A DNA stretch of 64,000 bases from Cycas panzhihuaensis (lineage: Eukaryota > Cycadophyta), in the NCBI GenBank assembly GCA_023213395.1, contig CM041465.1, positions 16,864,001 through 16,928,000 of the forward strand, given 5' to 3'. Positions 33,950 through 44,237 of the stretch are shown here, one piece after another (the stretch's first letter is position 1; every line of letters begins with the position of its first letter). The position numbers and the translations under genes were made by a program. The notes under the pieces were generated by a model, which saw only the letters and a program-made list of their open reading frames with translations, had not been told where the DNA came from and searched no databases.

Positions 33950-35880
33950 TCCCCTCATCACGTGGCTATTTCAGGGTCGTCGCTACTATGTGGGTATATG
34001 TCCTGCTCCTGCTCAACCTTGACACCACCTAGTCTACCAGCTGATCATATCTAGCCTGGATACGATCCCTCTCTCCCTCTACTCCCCGGAGTCTCTCCTC
34101 CATACTCCAGAACCTCTCCTATGTCACTCAGAGATGCTCCTTTAGAACTGCTAGTCAGACCATGCTCCATGTGTCTCCACTTGCTCTTTCCTGGGCCTCT
34201 AGAGCCTGTACGTGACTCGCAAAGACGCCTCGCCGCCTCTAGCCTCATCCAGCCTCCATTGATCATCCCTTGAATGCTATATGCTCTTGGGACTCCATAG
34301 CCCAGATATCTCTCGCCCTCACCAACTGGGCGAATGCTGCCATATGGGCACCTGTCGATTTAGGTACGTCCTCTATCTGGATGGGTGGCTGCCCCTCTGT
34401 GTACACCTGAGGGAACATCTCCCTCACCATGGCCTCTACCAACTACCGAATCTCCATGGTACCTGCAAATCTAACATACCCTATGTCAGTATATATCCAA
34501 CTGTATGCCAAAATAAAACCAAATCAAACTATCTATCTGGCTATCAAACGACCGGGAAATGGTTAGGCCTCACCTGCTATGGCCGCCGGCTCCTTCGCCC
34601 GTGCGATAACCTCTCCTCTTGGCTCCTCACCAGCTGTTGGTACCTCTTCCTTAGGTACCACCTTTGCCTGGGCCTCTCTCCTTATTGGGACTGGCTTAGT
34701 TGTTGCCTCTCTGAATCTCCTCATGATCCGTAGCCTACAGGCCCTCGTCACTAGCCCCCTGCTCTCCTCTGCAGCCCTTGATCGACCTACCTCTCCTCTA
34801 GCAGTCCCAGATGGTCCTGCTACTCCTCCTGCTGTCCCTGATGGACCTACCTCTCCTATAAGTCGTGATGGACCAGACCATCTCCTCCATCTCCATCATC
34901 GTCATCATCACCTGGGAGTGCCCCTACTCTACCTACCTCGTCATCGCTATCCCACCTCACTGCCCTATAGGGATCTGCTACATAATCCATCATAGTGAGG
35001 AGGTCCAACGATGTAGCCTCCACTGAGCATCAGACATGGGCCTGGTCCTCTATCCCCCTCAACCTGGTCTACCACCTGTGGACCATCGGGGCCTACTCTG
35101 CAATGGGGTATGGTCCCCCCGCTGGTGCCACTGCTCCAAAATGATCAAAGAACCAGCACTGTAGTAACGTGTTATAGGATAGTCCTCCTCTACCCATCAT
35201 CCTGATAGTGTCAAGTTGCGTGACGAGGTTTACCGCTATTAGGATGGCCTAATCCATCCTCTCGCTAGCCTCACAGTGGTGCACTACATCCATCCATCCC
35301 CCAGGGATGTCCCTATAGTTCTGTTTCCAGGAAACCCAGAACAGAATATACAACGTGATAAGTTTCCTCACCCAAGGAATCCTAGACATAACTATAGTTT
35401 GGAGAGGGAATCCTCTCCTCTCCCATCTGTCCATCCTTGTAAAGAATACTGCTGCCTCTCTATGTGCTACCTCATTGCTAGGCAAAGGTTCCCTCAGTTA
35501 CCAGCCTCCCAACACCAGATTCTCCCAATATCCACTAGATATCCCTCGGTGTCACTGTCATATCTCCCACCTAGGGTAGGTGGAAAACATGCCTCCTCCT
35601 ATCTCGGTGTGATACAATATCAACTAATAGTCACTGGACTGATGTGTACTGAGGTGTCTTCAGGGCTGTGAACAGGCCGCACCTCCGTAGGACCCCCTTG
35701 TCCTCCCTGGACATCATCTCAATATAACTGAGCATTGCCATCCCTATATTCTCGCAGTTATCCACCGCGATAACAGTCTATCAACACCATAAAATAGCCA
35801 AAGTCAAGTCTGTGTCAATCCTCTATCCTCCTGTCTATTTACCAGCACTGTTTGATCGAGATTTGGGGCTTTAAGGCCCC
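33950..35880 (-). pseudogene. PMD (plant mobile domain) gene, copy 2, antisense in element B
   Basis: Read from 35880 down on the minus strand. LRRCGLFTALKTPQYTS (35641-35694) and then HVFHLP are the N-terminal PMD signature. VGDMTVTPRDI (35538-35571) is its GEMTxTLxDV motif. ORF 35249-35485 gives VVYSVLGFLETEL-like and, in another frame, TRMDRWERRGFPLQ-like readings, showing shifts. GRGGLSYNTLLQCWFFDHF (about 35145-35205) matches the C-terminal PMD helix region. An acidic linker, an intron (34463-34573) and MEIRQLVEAMVREMFPQVYT, EGQPPIQIEDV and a coiled-coil tail (ALEAQERASGD) follow. PMD is known from plant MAIN-type proteins and from transposons. The gene lies wholly opposite to the retroelement's coding strand, between integrase and the second RNase H. 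Stops and shifts make this copy defective. Confidence 0.75.
34463..34573 (-). other. Putative intron in PMD copy 2
   Basis: Minus-strand donor AGCAG/GTGAGGCC at 34573 and acceptor TAGATTTGCAG ending at 34463, 111 nt. AT-rich inside a GC-rich exon context. The exon after it begins GTACCATGGAG, and protein similarity to the other copies resumes there. Because the PMD is antisense to the genomic RNA of the element, such an intron would not be removed during replication. Confidence 0.7.
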
Positions 35881-35924
35881 TCATCTTCTTTTTTCTGTAG
35901 ATCTTCCTTTGTACTGCGCTAAAC

Positions 35925-36075
35925 TTCATGGTACCGCAAAGTTTATCTTGGGTCCCATGGTGATCAGGGCCCCACAGAAAAGATCACGGCACTGCAATCT
36001 TTGCCGTGGTATGAATGGCACCCCCCCAAAAACGGGGGGTTTTTGCACCAAAAATTTAAAAAAAAAATCTTTTGG
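35925..36075. promoter_or_regulatory. LTR-shared module at the 5' end of antisense PMD
   Basis: Contains ATGGTACCGCAAAGTTTA (35928-35945), identical to 24158-24175 in the 5' LTR. It then has CGGCACTGCAATCTTTGCC and GTGGTATGA, and an A-rich run before AATCTT, which parallel the LTR sequence ACCGCGGTATGA and TTTTTAAAAAATCTG (24174-24225). It lies just upstream of the PMD start, where a promoter would be. A C7/A5/C/G6/T5 hairpin-forming patch is inside (about 36021-36044). Confidence 0.6.
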
Positions 36076-36980
36076 GTGGATCCCGTGGGGCCCACTAGGA
36101 CTAGGGCTCCCTAATGCCCCAGTCCCTCCTCTTTCTGGGTCTAATTCAGACTCTGAGAGGCCACAATATGCCCATATGGGGAAGAAAAACTGCACAAAAA
36201 TCAATAAAAAGTATTCAATTTTAAACTTTGAAATGGGATGGGTTTCGTAGGATCCACTCATTGGATCTGGTCTAACTATCGTCATCTCGCTCTGGTGATC
36301 CCGTTGGCTCTCCCTGTGCTCTGATCTAATGGTCAAATCTTCCTCTGCATGCCTCTGAAGTCAGGCGGTGCTCCACTACGTAAGGAAATGGCTCTGGTTT
36401 CTCACGAGAGTAAGTGAAAATGAATTCGTTTTCCATTGAATTTCCTTATATAGGTGGGGGCCCCGACGAGTACTACCTCCATTTCTTCTCCCATTATAGC
36501 CGTTGGGACCGTCCCGTTTCCTCGATCACCTTTGTCTTCTGGTCCTGCCTCCCGTTGCGCTCCTTTAGTGCCCTTTTTCCTCTTTCTCGTAAGTGCATTT
36601 ATGGCACCCCATCATGGCACTCTTTCGCAGGGCCCTTCCATCTCATTTTACGTGCCATTCCCATGCATGCTTGAGTTTATACTCATTTGGATCATTTCGC
36701 CATCCTAGACTCGTTTTCCGCAGCCCTTCTCTACTCCTAGGGTCTCTAGAGGGAGTGCTCCCTCATCTGGGCGCATGTTTTACTTCCCAAAGTGACCCTT
36801 TTTGGTGCCCCAGGGTGCTCTTTTTCTACCTGCTCTCAAGTAGTGGTCAGACTACTTACTCTTGTCCTTGGGTAGCTTCATTACTAGGTCCTCCTAACCT
36901 TCACGGCCATTTATTACTTACCTTTCAAACCCCTCTCTTACTCCATTATCATTTATCACTACCAGGACTTTGTGTCACCC
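36076..36980 (+). other. Region between PMD and second RNase H of B
   Basis: No conserved domain. CTTATATAGG at 36445-36454 looks like a TATA box. A donor-like CTCGTAAGTGC (GT at 36589) and an acceptor-like TATCACTACCAG (AG at 36964-36965) could define a 377-nt intron ending 15 bases before the ATG (36981) of the second RNase H. These are sequence resemblances only. Confidence 0.4.
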
Positions 36981-37400
36981 ATGTCCCTCTACATCTTTAC
37001 TGATGGCGGAAGCCGTTGTAATGCTAGACCTTCTACTACCGCTTGGATTCTTCGTAGCCCCTCTGGACACGATTTCCTACGCTCTGGGATCTTCGTCCTA
37101 AAGGCTACCAATAATGAAGCTGAGTACACTACTGTTATCGAAGCTCTCACTAATGCTCTCTATTTCCATCACGGACCCATCGTCTTACTTTGCGACTCTC
37201 AGGTTGTGGTGTCTTATCTCACCCAGGTTTACCAGGTGTGATGCCCTCACTTAAGAACCCTTGCTTCTATCGCCAAATCCCTCCTTGCTCGCTTCTCATC
37301 TGTTGACATTTAGCATATTCCTCGGGCCCTGAACGCTGAGGCAGATAATCTCGTTCACCTCATCCTTAAGCATCATCTTCCTCTTCTTGCTGACCGTCCC
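36981..37400 (+). pseudogene. Archaeal-type RNase H (aRH) of element B
   Basis: From the ATG at 36981: MSLYIFTDGGSRCNARPST (Asp in TDGGS), TNNEAEYTTVIEALTNALY (Glu) and IVLLCDSQVVVSYLTQ (Asp in CDSQ), then a TGA at 37240-37242 where an Arg codon is expected. After it, in frame: CPHLRTLASIAKSLL and HIPRALNAEADNLVHLI (the last acidic residue). All acidic active-site residues are present. This family (RNase HI of archaeal type) was acquired by Tat-lineage elements, where it adds a second RNase H. Here it is separated from integrase by 3.8 kb including the antisense PMD. Element A has the same domain at 7911-8290. Confidence 0.82.
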
Positions 37401-37821
37401 TGAGGCTTGTTCGATCACTCTGCCACCCGAGCCCCAGGTCGCCATGTGCTTCACCTTGCAATCCATTCACACCTTCAAAAGCTAGCAGCTAATGAGGTTA
37501 AACTATGGCAACTACCAGTTATGTTACTCATCTCTTCTACTTGATTATGCATATCTCTTTGCATCTTTTGTCGTGGGGGCAATCCTCTCACCCTTCGTAT
37601 TTCCCAGTCGATTTCTGAGTGGCACATAGGCAGCCCCTATATTGTCTCCACCTCTACCTTCATATCCATGTGTTCCACCATGACACTCACTAGCACCCTT
37701 GACTACTATTATGATCTTAATTTATATATCTACATACACATGTGCTATTGACAGTTGTGTTACCAACATTCGCCATCACACCATGCTTCTGAGTGGCAAG
37801 GCTCTGCTACCAAGGGGGTAG
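37401..37821 (+). other. 3' untranslated end and polypurine tract of B
   Basis: After HHLPLLADRP the same frame continues (GRHVLHLAIHSHLQKLA) without a known domain. The tract CCAAGGGGGTAG (37810-37821) sits directly before the LTR and is the likely plus-strand primer. Confidence 0.6.
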
Positions 37822-40552
37822 TTTTTCTTGGCTTCCGGGAATAGATATAGAGCAGTCGACTCAGGTAAGTGTAGGTATGCTTCTCACCTTATTGTTATCT
37901 TCTTTTATAATAAGTATATACTTGCATAATATGATTTCATAGATAGTCCTGTTGTCATATACACCCATCTAGCCTATGACAACTATAGTGGGGGCACATT
38001 CATAGTGAGTGTGACACGTCGGTGGCCACTTCACTTCCCACATTCTACCCTACTCACCTTAAGACCCATTTGGCCCATATCATCCCCACCTGTGTGATGA
38101 TCCATCATCATTTGGTCAACTTGTTGCATCTTTAAGTCCCGTTGTCATTCCCTGTGGCTCATTTGTTAGCTTGTTCACCTGCAAGGTGTGTCCCTACCCC
38201 CTACCAACCTCCTTGGTCACTGGTCTATAACCCAAAGCATTGCCCAGGCCGATTTGGCCTCTAGTCCCCTGACTACTAGATATTTCATGGTACCGCAAAA
38301 CTTATGGCGGTACCACGAAGTTTGCCATGATATGACTGTCTCAAATTATTTTTTAAAAATTTGTCGTGACAATTCTCACATTTATTGCAGAATTTCCACG
38401 TGTCTCACGACTTAACTCACCACCAGTCGTGCCCTAATCACTCGATTAGGGTTGGGGCTAGGTATTTAAGTCCTACCTAAATCATTTTAGGGATCGTTTT
38501 GCTCATTTTGGGGGGATCACAAGGAAAAAAGCCCTGCTCTTTGCTGTTCCCAGCTGCTCCACTACTGTTATAGGACCTGCAATCATTTTCCAGCACCCAA
38601 CTCTCCTTTGGTTTAGCTATGACATCTTCCCAGCCCCTTGCACACCTTGGAGAGGGCCTCCTTAGAGAGTTTCCAGTACTTCCTTGCCTGGGCAGTTATC
38701 AAGCATTCTCAAGTACAGGTTTTCCTTCAGCCATATTAGTAGGGGCTCCATACCTGCTACTCTACGCCTCCATAGATTTCAAATTCTTTCTAGTAGTTTT
38801 TGACAGAGGTAAATGCCTCCCTTCTCCTCTATAGGTATTTGTTGGTTTAGGATCTTCTCTTTATCCAATTTATGCCCAGGTTTGCATGCTTATTTCTAGC
38901 TTGTTCTAGCTTATTTTTGGAGGTTGTTTCTTGTCTTCTTTTGGACTATTTTTCCCTACTGTTAGGGCCTTTTTTCCTACGTTTCATGCCTAGGATAGTG
39001 GTCAAAAAGGGATACATAAGGTTTGGGATAGAGCTGGGTGGATTCCGCACCACCTTCCACACTCCCTAAGAGGCTTTTTGCCCTTAAAACCTTCCCTTTT
39101 GCCCTGTGCTACTCTTGGAAGTGAAACAAGGGTTTAGTAAGCCATTTCTAGCCATTGAAATCAGTGTTGGTACTTGTTACAGCGCTGGTTTAAGGGCTCA
39201 TCCCTTGATCTGGGCAACATACATAAGCCTCAGCTACTTGTCCCTTGCTCAACCTCATTCTTGGCAACCTAGTTTACTTCCCATAGCACTCCGTTTTGTT
39301 GCGGATCTCTTTGAGCCTCTTTGGACTCTTGTTACCTCCATTTCTAACCCTTTATATAGCCATACCCTCGTTGCCTTGTGGCTTCTTGAAGGAGGGTAGG
39401 GTTACTCTTTGCAGGAGCTGGGCTACTCCGAGGCTTACTCATCTATGTACCGTTCATTTGAGTAGTTTGTTTTGCCATAGATTATTGACACATTCTTGGG
39501 TTTCATGTACACTAACATATAGATATAAAGGTTTGTTCTTCATATATGTACACATGTATTATTGGGACTCCATTTTGTGTTGTCAGCCTCCTTTCCTTAG
39601 AAAGGGGTATTTGTGCTTACTTGCAGGTATACGAAGAGCGCAAGGAATTTCCTCCACTTCTCTCTTACGAGTAAGTACTTTTACTTGTATTTCATTTTAG
39701 CATTTCATTTGCTACCATCATTTTCCTTTTTCCTTTCTTGGCACTCTAGTGTTGCTTCCAGGGAAGGTAAGGAAGCCCCCACGCTTCGTCTTGTCATGAC
39801 CTCTCTCGTTCACCGTGCTTTGTGGAGTGATCTTGGATACCTCGTGGGAACGTCGTCACTCTGACCACGTCTCCATCCCAGGTATGTACTCCTGCTCTAC
39901 TTTATTTCCTTTTCTTTAAAGATTTTTGCACGGTAGTAATTAGCTCATTTGAAAGAAAAAGGGAAACCAACTCTCTCTTTTGGCTTATATTTCGTTTGTT
40001 ACATTTCACACATTATATCTATCATAGGAAAGGTCTTAGGAAGTTTCCCTTTTTTACATTTTCCTTTCACCTTGCAAACTCCATCCTTGTCTCATCAACT
40101 TGTTATGCTTGGTTTAGTTTATTTGCATGCATCATAACACCTCCCTTTTGATCGTTCCCTTCATCCTTCCTTAGTTTTCTCCCACCTAGCCAGATAACCG
40201 AGGAGATCTCATTCGTAGGTTGCTCACCTACTTACCCTTTCCTCGTTTCCCTCGGCTCTAGGGAAACCCTCGAAGGGTTCTCTCCTTTCCCTTCCATCCA
40301 TCCAAGGGTGGGAGGATCATTCTCCTAGATCTACCCAGGCTAACCTTCCACCTCCTCTCTTCTTGACTGAAGTGGGGAACCACTTTTAGGTAGCTGGATA
40401 CCATCTGCAGGTCCTGAACTCGCGCTTTAGTGCATGGGGCGTACTGCGTGGTATTTACCTCACTTGTAGGTTTTTATCTTCACTTGATAGTGTCATTGAC
40501 CGCCCTCAGTATTCCTATTTAGTCAGGTAACTATCCCGTAAACGCACATCCA
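37822..40552 (+). repeat. 3' LTR of element B
   Basis: 2731 bp, aligned end to end with 23671-26400. It starts TTTTTCTTGGCTTCC and ends CGCACATCCA. The TATA-like box is at 38463-38470. Differences from the 5' LTR are scattered and mostly transitions, including loss of CG sites. Confidence 0.92.
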
Positions 40553-42002
40553 CTAACTAAATAGTTATCTATCATTCAAATTTAGAGAGTTTAGAGACCA
40601 AGATTTAGAGACTTCTTTGAGATTTAAATTTCTTAATCTCTCTCAAGTTTTTTAGCTTCAAACTCCTTTGTTCCTAGTAAGATCTTTCCTATTTAGAATT
40701 CTTATGATTTTGCTATTTTTTTGTTACTGTTCATGCTCAAAAGCTTGTTATTATTTTACTGGTATTTGTGGTGTCTCTATACTTATTTTTACCTTGAAAA
40801 TTAGGCTGAAGGGTATACCCTTTATAGCACAAAAGGAGAGAAGACTAGTGTGAAGAATGCTCATCTCTTCACTCATAAAATAGCTTATCTTCCCTATTCT
40901 TTTACACTTGTCCAATTTTCAAGGGGTTTGCCTTCATCTTTAGCTTATTTATGGCTATAGTTGAGCATGTGGTTCTTGTTTCTCTTTCTTATTTATTAGT
41001 TTTAAATGGAGAATTTAAAATAATTTGATCATATGAAAGAAAGAAAGCTATTCTAAGGTAGGATTTTCATAATAAGAAAGAAGTCTTAATATTGTATTTA
41101 TTTGATTTTACTCTTTAGTTTATTCTTTTGCTTTAAAAAGGAGATCTAAATTTGTGAATTATATGTACTTGATTTGATTACATCATTAGAGGTTCAGGGA
41201 TCCTTTTACAGCTCAATACACTCTAATTATAATAGAACTTCTTTATTCTCTTTAGTTATTACTTGTTTGAGGATTTTGACTAGATATAATTGGTTGTATG
41301 CATTGCTTATGATCTAAAAATCATTTATAACAACCATAGTTAATCTTTAAAAATATCTTTTATCATTGTATAATCATAATCCCAAAGAAAAATAACATGT
41401 AGTTGGAATGAAAAATCTCATATTAACATTGCATGTTATTGCACTTATTGGAAATTTGCATGAATAATTGTAAGTGAAGTTAATTGTATTTCATCATAGT
41501 TTTTCTTTTTCATTGAAAAGGTGTGTGTTGTATTTAAATAAAGTAGTTTCATTTTCACATTAGGATGTTTTATCTTTTAAAAAAAGGAAAAAAATATATT
41601 GCATATGTGAAGCTAGTCCTTTTGTGCTTATTTGTGTCTTAAAAATTAGGTGGATAGATCTTCTAGTTTTATTGATTACTCTTGTCCTTTGTTTAATTTT
41701 ATATATAAAAAAAAGACAACAATAAACAAAATAAGAAGGAAGAAAATAAAACCCTTTCTATTACTTAGCCCTTCTTCTCCATTCAAGTAGAACTCTAAAT
41801 GTTGAAAGAATAGAAGGAAAGCAATCCCTAGGAAGGATACAAGAGATATTATTAGTGTAATTTGAACTTAGAACTCCTCCACTTGGTTGTGTAAGCTAGT
41901 GGATTCAATCACCCCCATATATCCTAGCCCTTATTGCCTTATTTATTCACATTCTTATTAAATAACATAATTAGATAGAGACTCCTTCTTAGGAGTTGGA
42001 TA
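40553..42002 (+). repeat. D-type 3' LTR, second part
   Basis: It starts with the right CTAAC duplicate (40553-40557) and continues the LTR that broke off at 23670. It parallels 52340-53907 of the second copy up to the shared end ACTCCTTCTTAGGAGTTGG. That end can form a small hairpin (ACTCC...GGAGT). The LTR carries A-rich and T-rich stretches but no gene. Confidence 0.8.
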
Positions 42003-43670
42003 AAGATGGTCACTTAGGTCCTCTTAGACTTTATATCTCCTAGCCTAGATTTGAAATAAAAGAAATATTCTGTTGACTTAGAGATATTCGGTTTAGATCC
42101 ACTTGAGACACACCATATAGGTTCTTCTATTTCAACATGTAGCTACAACTCTCTAAATTAAAGTGTACTTAGTATAAGATAAATTAAATATAAAGACATA
42201 TAAAATGGAGTACCTTCATGTATTTTACTGAGTTGCATTCCATAATCAAGTAGACAACCTTCCTTTCTACATTAGGTAATAATGTGTTCTTGTAATAATT
42301 ATAACTAGGATTTATCATCATACCTAAAAACCCTTAATAAAGGTGAAATCTAGGTATAAATGTGTGTTAGGAATAACTTAGGATTTAACCCTTCTCTCTT
42401 TACACTTTTCTCAGGGGATGCTATGTACCATTTCAATATATCTTTATCCAATTACTTATCATTCCTAATTATCTTATGAATTCTATCTTCATTGAAAGAT
42501 ATGGTCAGCTCTAATAACTAAAATATTCTATTCATGTTCTTTACAACAAGAATAACAATGATAGTTCTAGGTGGACTTTTAATTAATTTGGGATCTTTCT
42601 TCTAGAATTATATTAAACATACTATACGTTTTAGGCATGGGAATATTTTAGACATGAAAATAATTTTAGCTATGTCATATTTCCACTTAAGTCATTCCTT
42701 TTTCTTTACTCTCTTATATAGATTGAAATAACCCCCTTTTAGAGTTACTCTTGTATCTTCTATGACTAGCATGGTGTGAAATTCATAGATAAAAATTAGT
42801 AAGATTCATAGTTCAAATGATAAAATAATAGTATAAAGATTAGAAACTAACCTCTTCTTTGCATGTAACCCTAACTATCCTTCATAACTTTTGCTCTTTA
42901 CTCTAATGTCACTCCTTTAACTTTGTTGTGTTCCAACTAAGGCTGAAAATGTAATTAAAAGGATATAACCTCTAAGTTATGTCTTTAATATTATATTCTT
43001 AGTGTTAACTTGATAGACTTTAATTTAATTCTATGAATTTCAATTAGAATCTAGTTTCCCTAACATGATTTTTCATGTTAGCCTTGACATGGGATTTTAA
43101 ATGAAGGGTGTAATATTACAATAATCCAAACCCTCATAAAGTGTTTACTCATGTCATTTTCCTATGTTGTGTCATTTTTCATGAGTTTCATTGAGAATCG
43201 TTATGCATATAGGAGATGGTCATGTGAGGCTACATTATTTACTCTTAGTTTTCTACATTGGTCTTCATTTTTTGAGTTGTGTCTTTTAACTTAGGTCTAT
43301 GTGTAAGAACTTACCTTATTAGAATAATGTTCTCTTTTAGTGCCAAGTAGTCAGTCTTATCATCTCTTTTTGCATGTGCTTTAATATCCCATAAGTTCTT
43401 GTCCTATATGAAAATATCTTATATGACACCTTCCTGCATAAAAATCATCCATATTGACACTTCCTATATAATAGTCACTTTTGAGCTTGACTTCTTTTAT
43501 ATAGAATATTTAATACAAAGAACACTTATAGTGAGTATAGTAGGATTTATCCTTTGAATATCTTCTCATTGTCAAATTTCCTTTAGTGTTAGAAATTAAC
43601 TTATTATTATAATTCTACTAATTTCGTCCATTTGATGCCTCTAATAAATTTCTTCATCAAAACTATTAAG
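42003..43670. other. No recognisable gene
   Basis: AT-rich and without a family motif on either strand. AAATGAAGGG/TGTAATATTACA at 43101-43122 looks like a polypurine tract plus LTR start, but no partner LTR is present. The stretch may include the decayed 3' end of the LINE that lies to its right. Confidence 0.3.
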
Positions 43671-43961
43671 TAATTATATAACAAACTTTATTATAATATA
43701 AACCTTATTGAGATGAACTTTATAATTGGTGAGTGAAAAATAATAATAATAATTACTACACCTTGAAGGGATAATAATAATGTTAGATGACACCCAAAAT
43801 GAGGAGTAAAATACATGGGTTGTTGTAAGAACTTTGGAATACATTTGGAACTTCCTTACTAGGGACAAAAATTTAGATGACCATGAGGGTTTTTTCTTCT
43901 CCACTTATCTCAATACATAATCCCATATTTCTACTAGGGAAACCCCAAAACTAAAGGGAGT
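43671..43961 (-). pseudogene. LINE ORF2 remnant, C-terminal RT part
   Basis: Minus-strand ORF 43674-43904 and the bases before it give FGVSLVEIWDYVLR, then KPSWSSKFLSLVRKFQMYSK and VLTTTHVFYSSFWVSS. This is the thumb region of plant L1-type ORF2 (I recall the family pattern W-K-S-K-x-L-S-L-A-G-R, then a V-x-x-Y-Y-S-S-C-W-type block). It continues the LINE fragment at 47734-48454, from which it is separated by element F. Further 3' parts are not recognisable. Confidence 0.65.
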
Positions 43962-44219
43962 TATTATGAACCTCCTTAAAAAGGGTCAACTAATTATATT
44001 GTCATCAGATGGATATTATTCAAAGGGTATCACTTTTTAGTGAAGGGGCCTATTATTCATATAAATAGGGCCTCCAATGTATTGTAAACCATCATCTATT
44101 TTTCAATCAATTATCTAGTCTATTTTGACTATTAAAAATAGCTTTCAAAATTGTCTATGAGCTCTTAATTGTCTCGTGGATTGTTGAGGTTTCTTGGGTT
44201 ATGGAATTGGTCCATAACA
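43962..44219 (+). repeat. 5' LTR of element F
   Basis: Starts TATTATGAACCTCC and ends GGTCCATAACA. It contains CATATAAATAGGGCC, a clear TATA box (TATAAATA near 44060). It matches 47476-47733 closely and 48455-48669 distantly. Confidence 0.9.
44060..44068 (+). promoter_or_regulatory. TATA box in LTR of F
   Basis: TATAAATAG, kept unchanged in the 3' LTR (near 47575) and, as TATAAATAT, in the related LTR near 48562. Probable promoter of the element. Confidence 0.6.
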
Positions 44220-44221
44220 AG

Positions 44222-44237
44222 TGGTATCCAAGCAAGT
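44222..44237 (+). promoter_or_regulatory. Primer binding site of element F
   Basis: TGGTATCCAAGCAAG starts two bases after the LTR and resembles the TGGTATCAGAGC site for initiator methionine tRNA. Confidence 0.7.

Larger units (their letters stand above)
23671..40552 (+). mobile_element. Complete Tat-like Ty3/gypsy element B (16.9 kb)
   Basis: LTRs of 2730 and 2731 bp are flanked by a perfect CTAAC duplication and enclose, in order, a primer site, gag, protease, RT, RNase H, integrase, an antisense PMD gene, an archaeal-type RNase H and a polypurine tract. Long LTRs, a large size and the second RNase H fit the Tat group of Ty3/gypsy. It is less decayed and more GC-rich than its neighbours, so it is the youngest Tat-like insertion here. 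The LTRs nevertheless differ at many sites, mostly by transitions. It inserted into the D-type LTR. Confidence 0.93.

Noticed and set aside
36021-36044. C7-A5-C-G6-T5 stretch as a possible terminator
   Set aside because: Intrinsic terminators of this form are bacterial. Here it is part of a plant retroelement, and only the hairpin potential can be noted.
35926-36336. 136-codon minus-strand ORF upstream of PMD copy 2
   Set aside because: It covers the LTR-shared module and low-complexity sequence, shows no motif and has no counterpart in copies 1 or 3.
43101-43122. AAATGAAGGG followed by TGTAATATTACA as a polypurine tract and LTR start
   Set aside because: No partner LTR or internal domains could be found around it.
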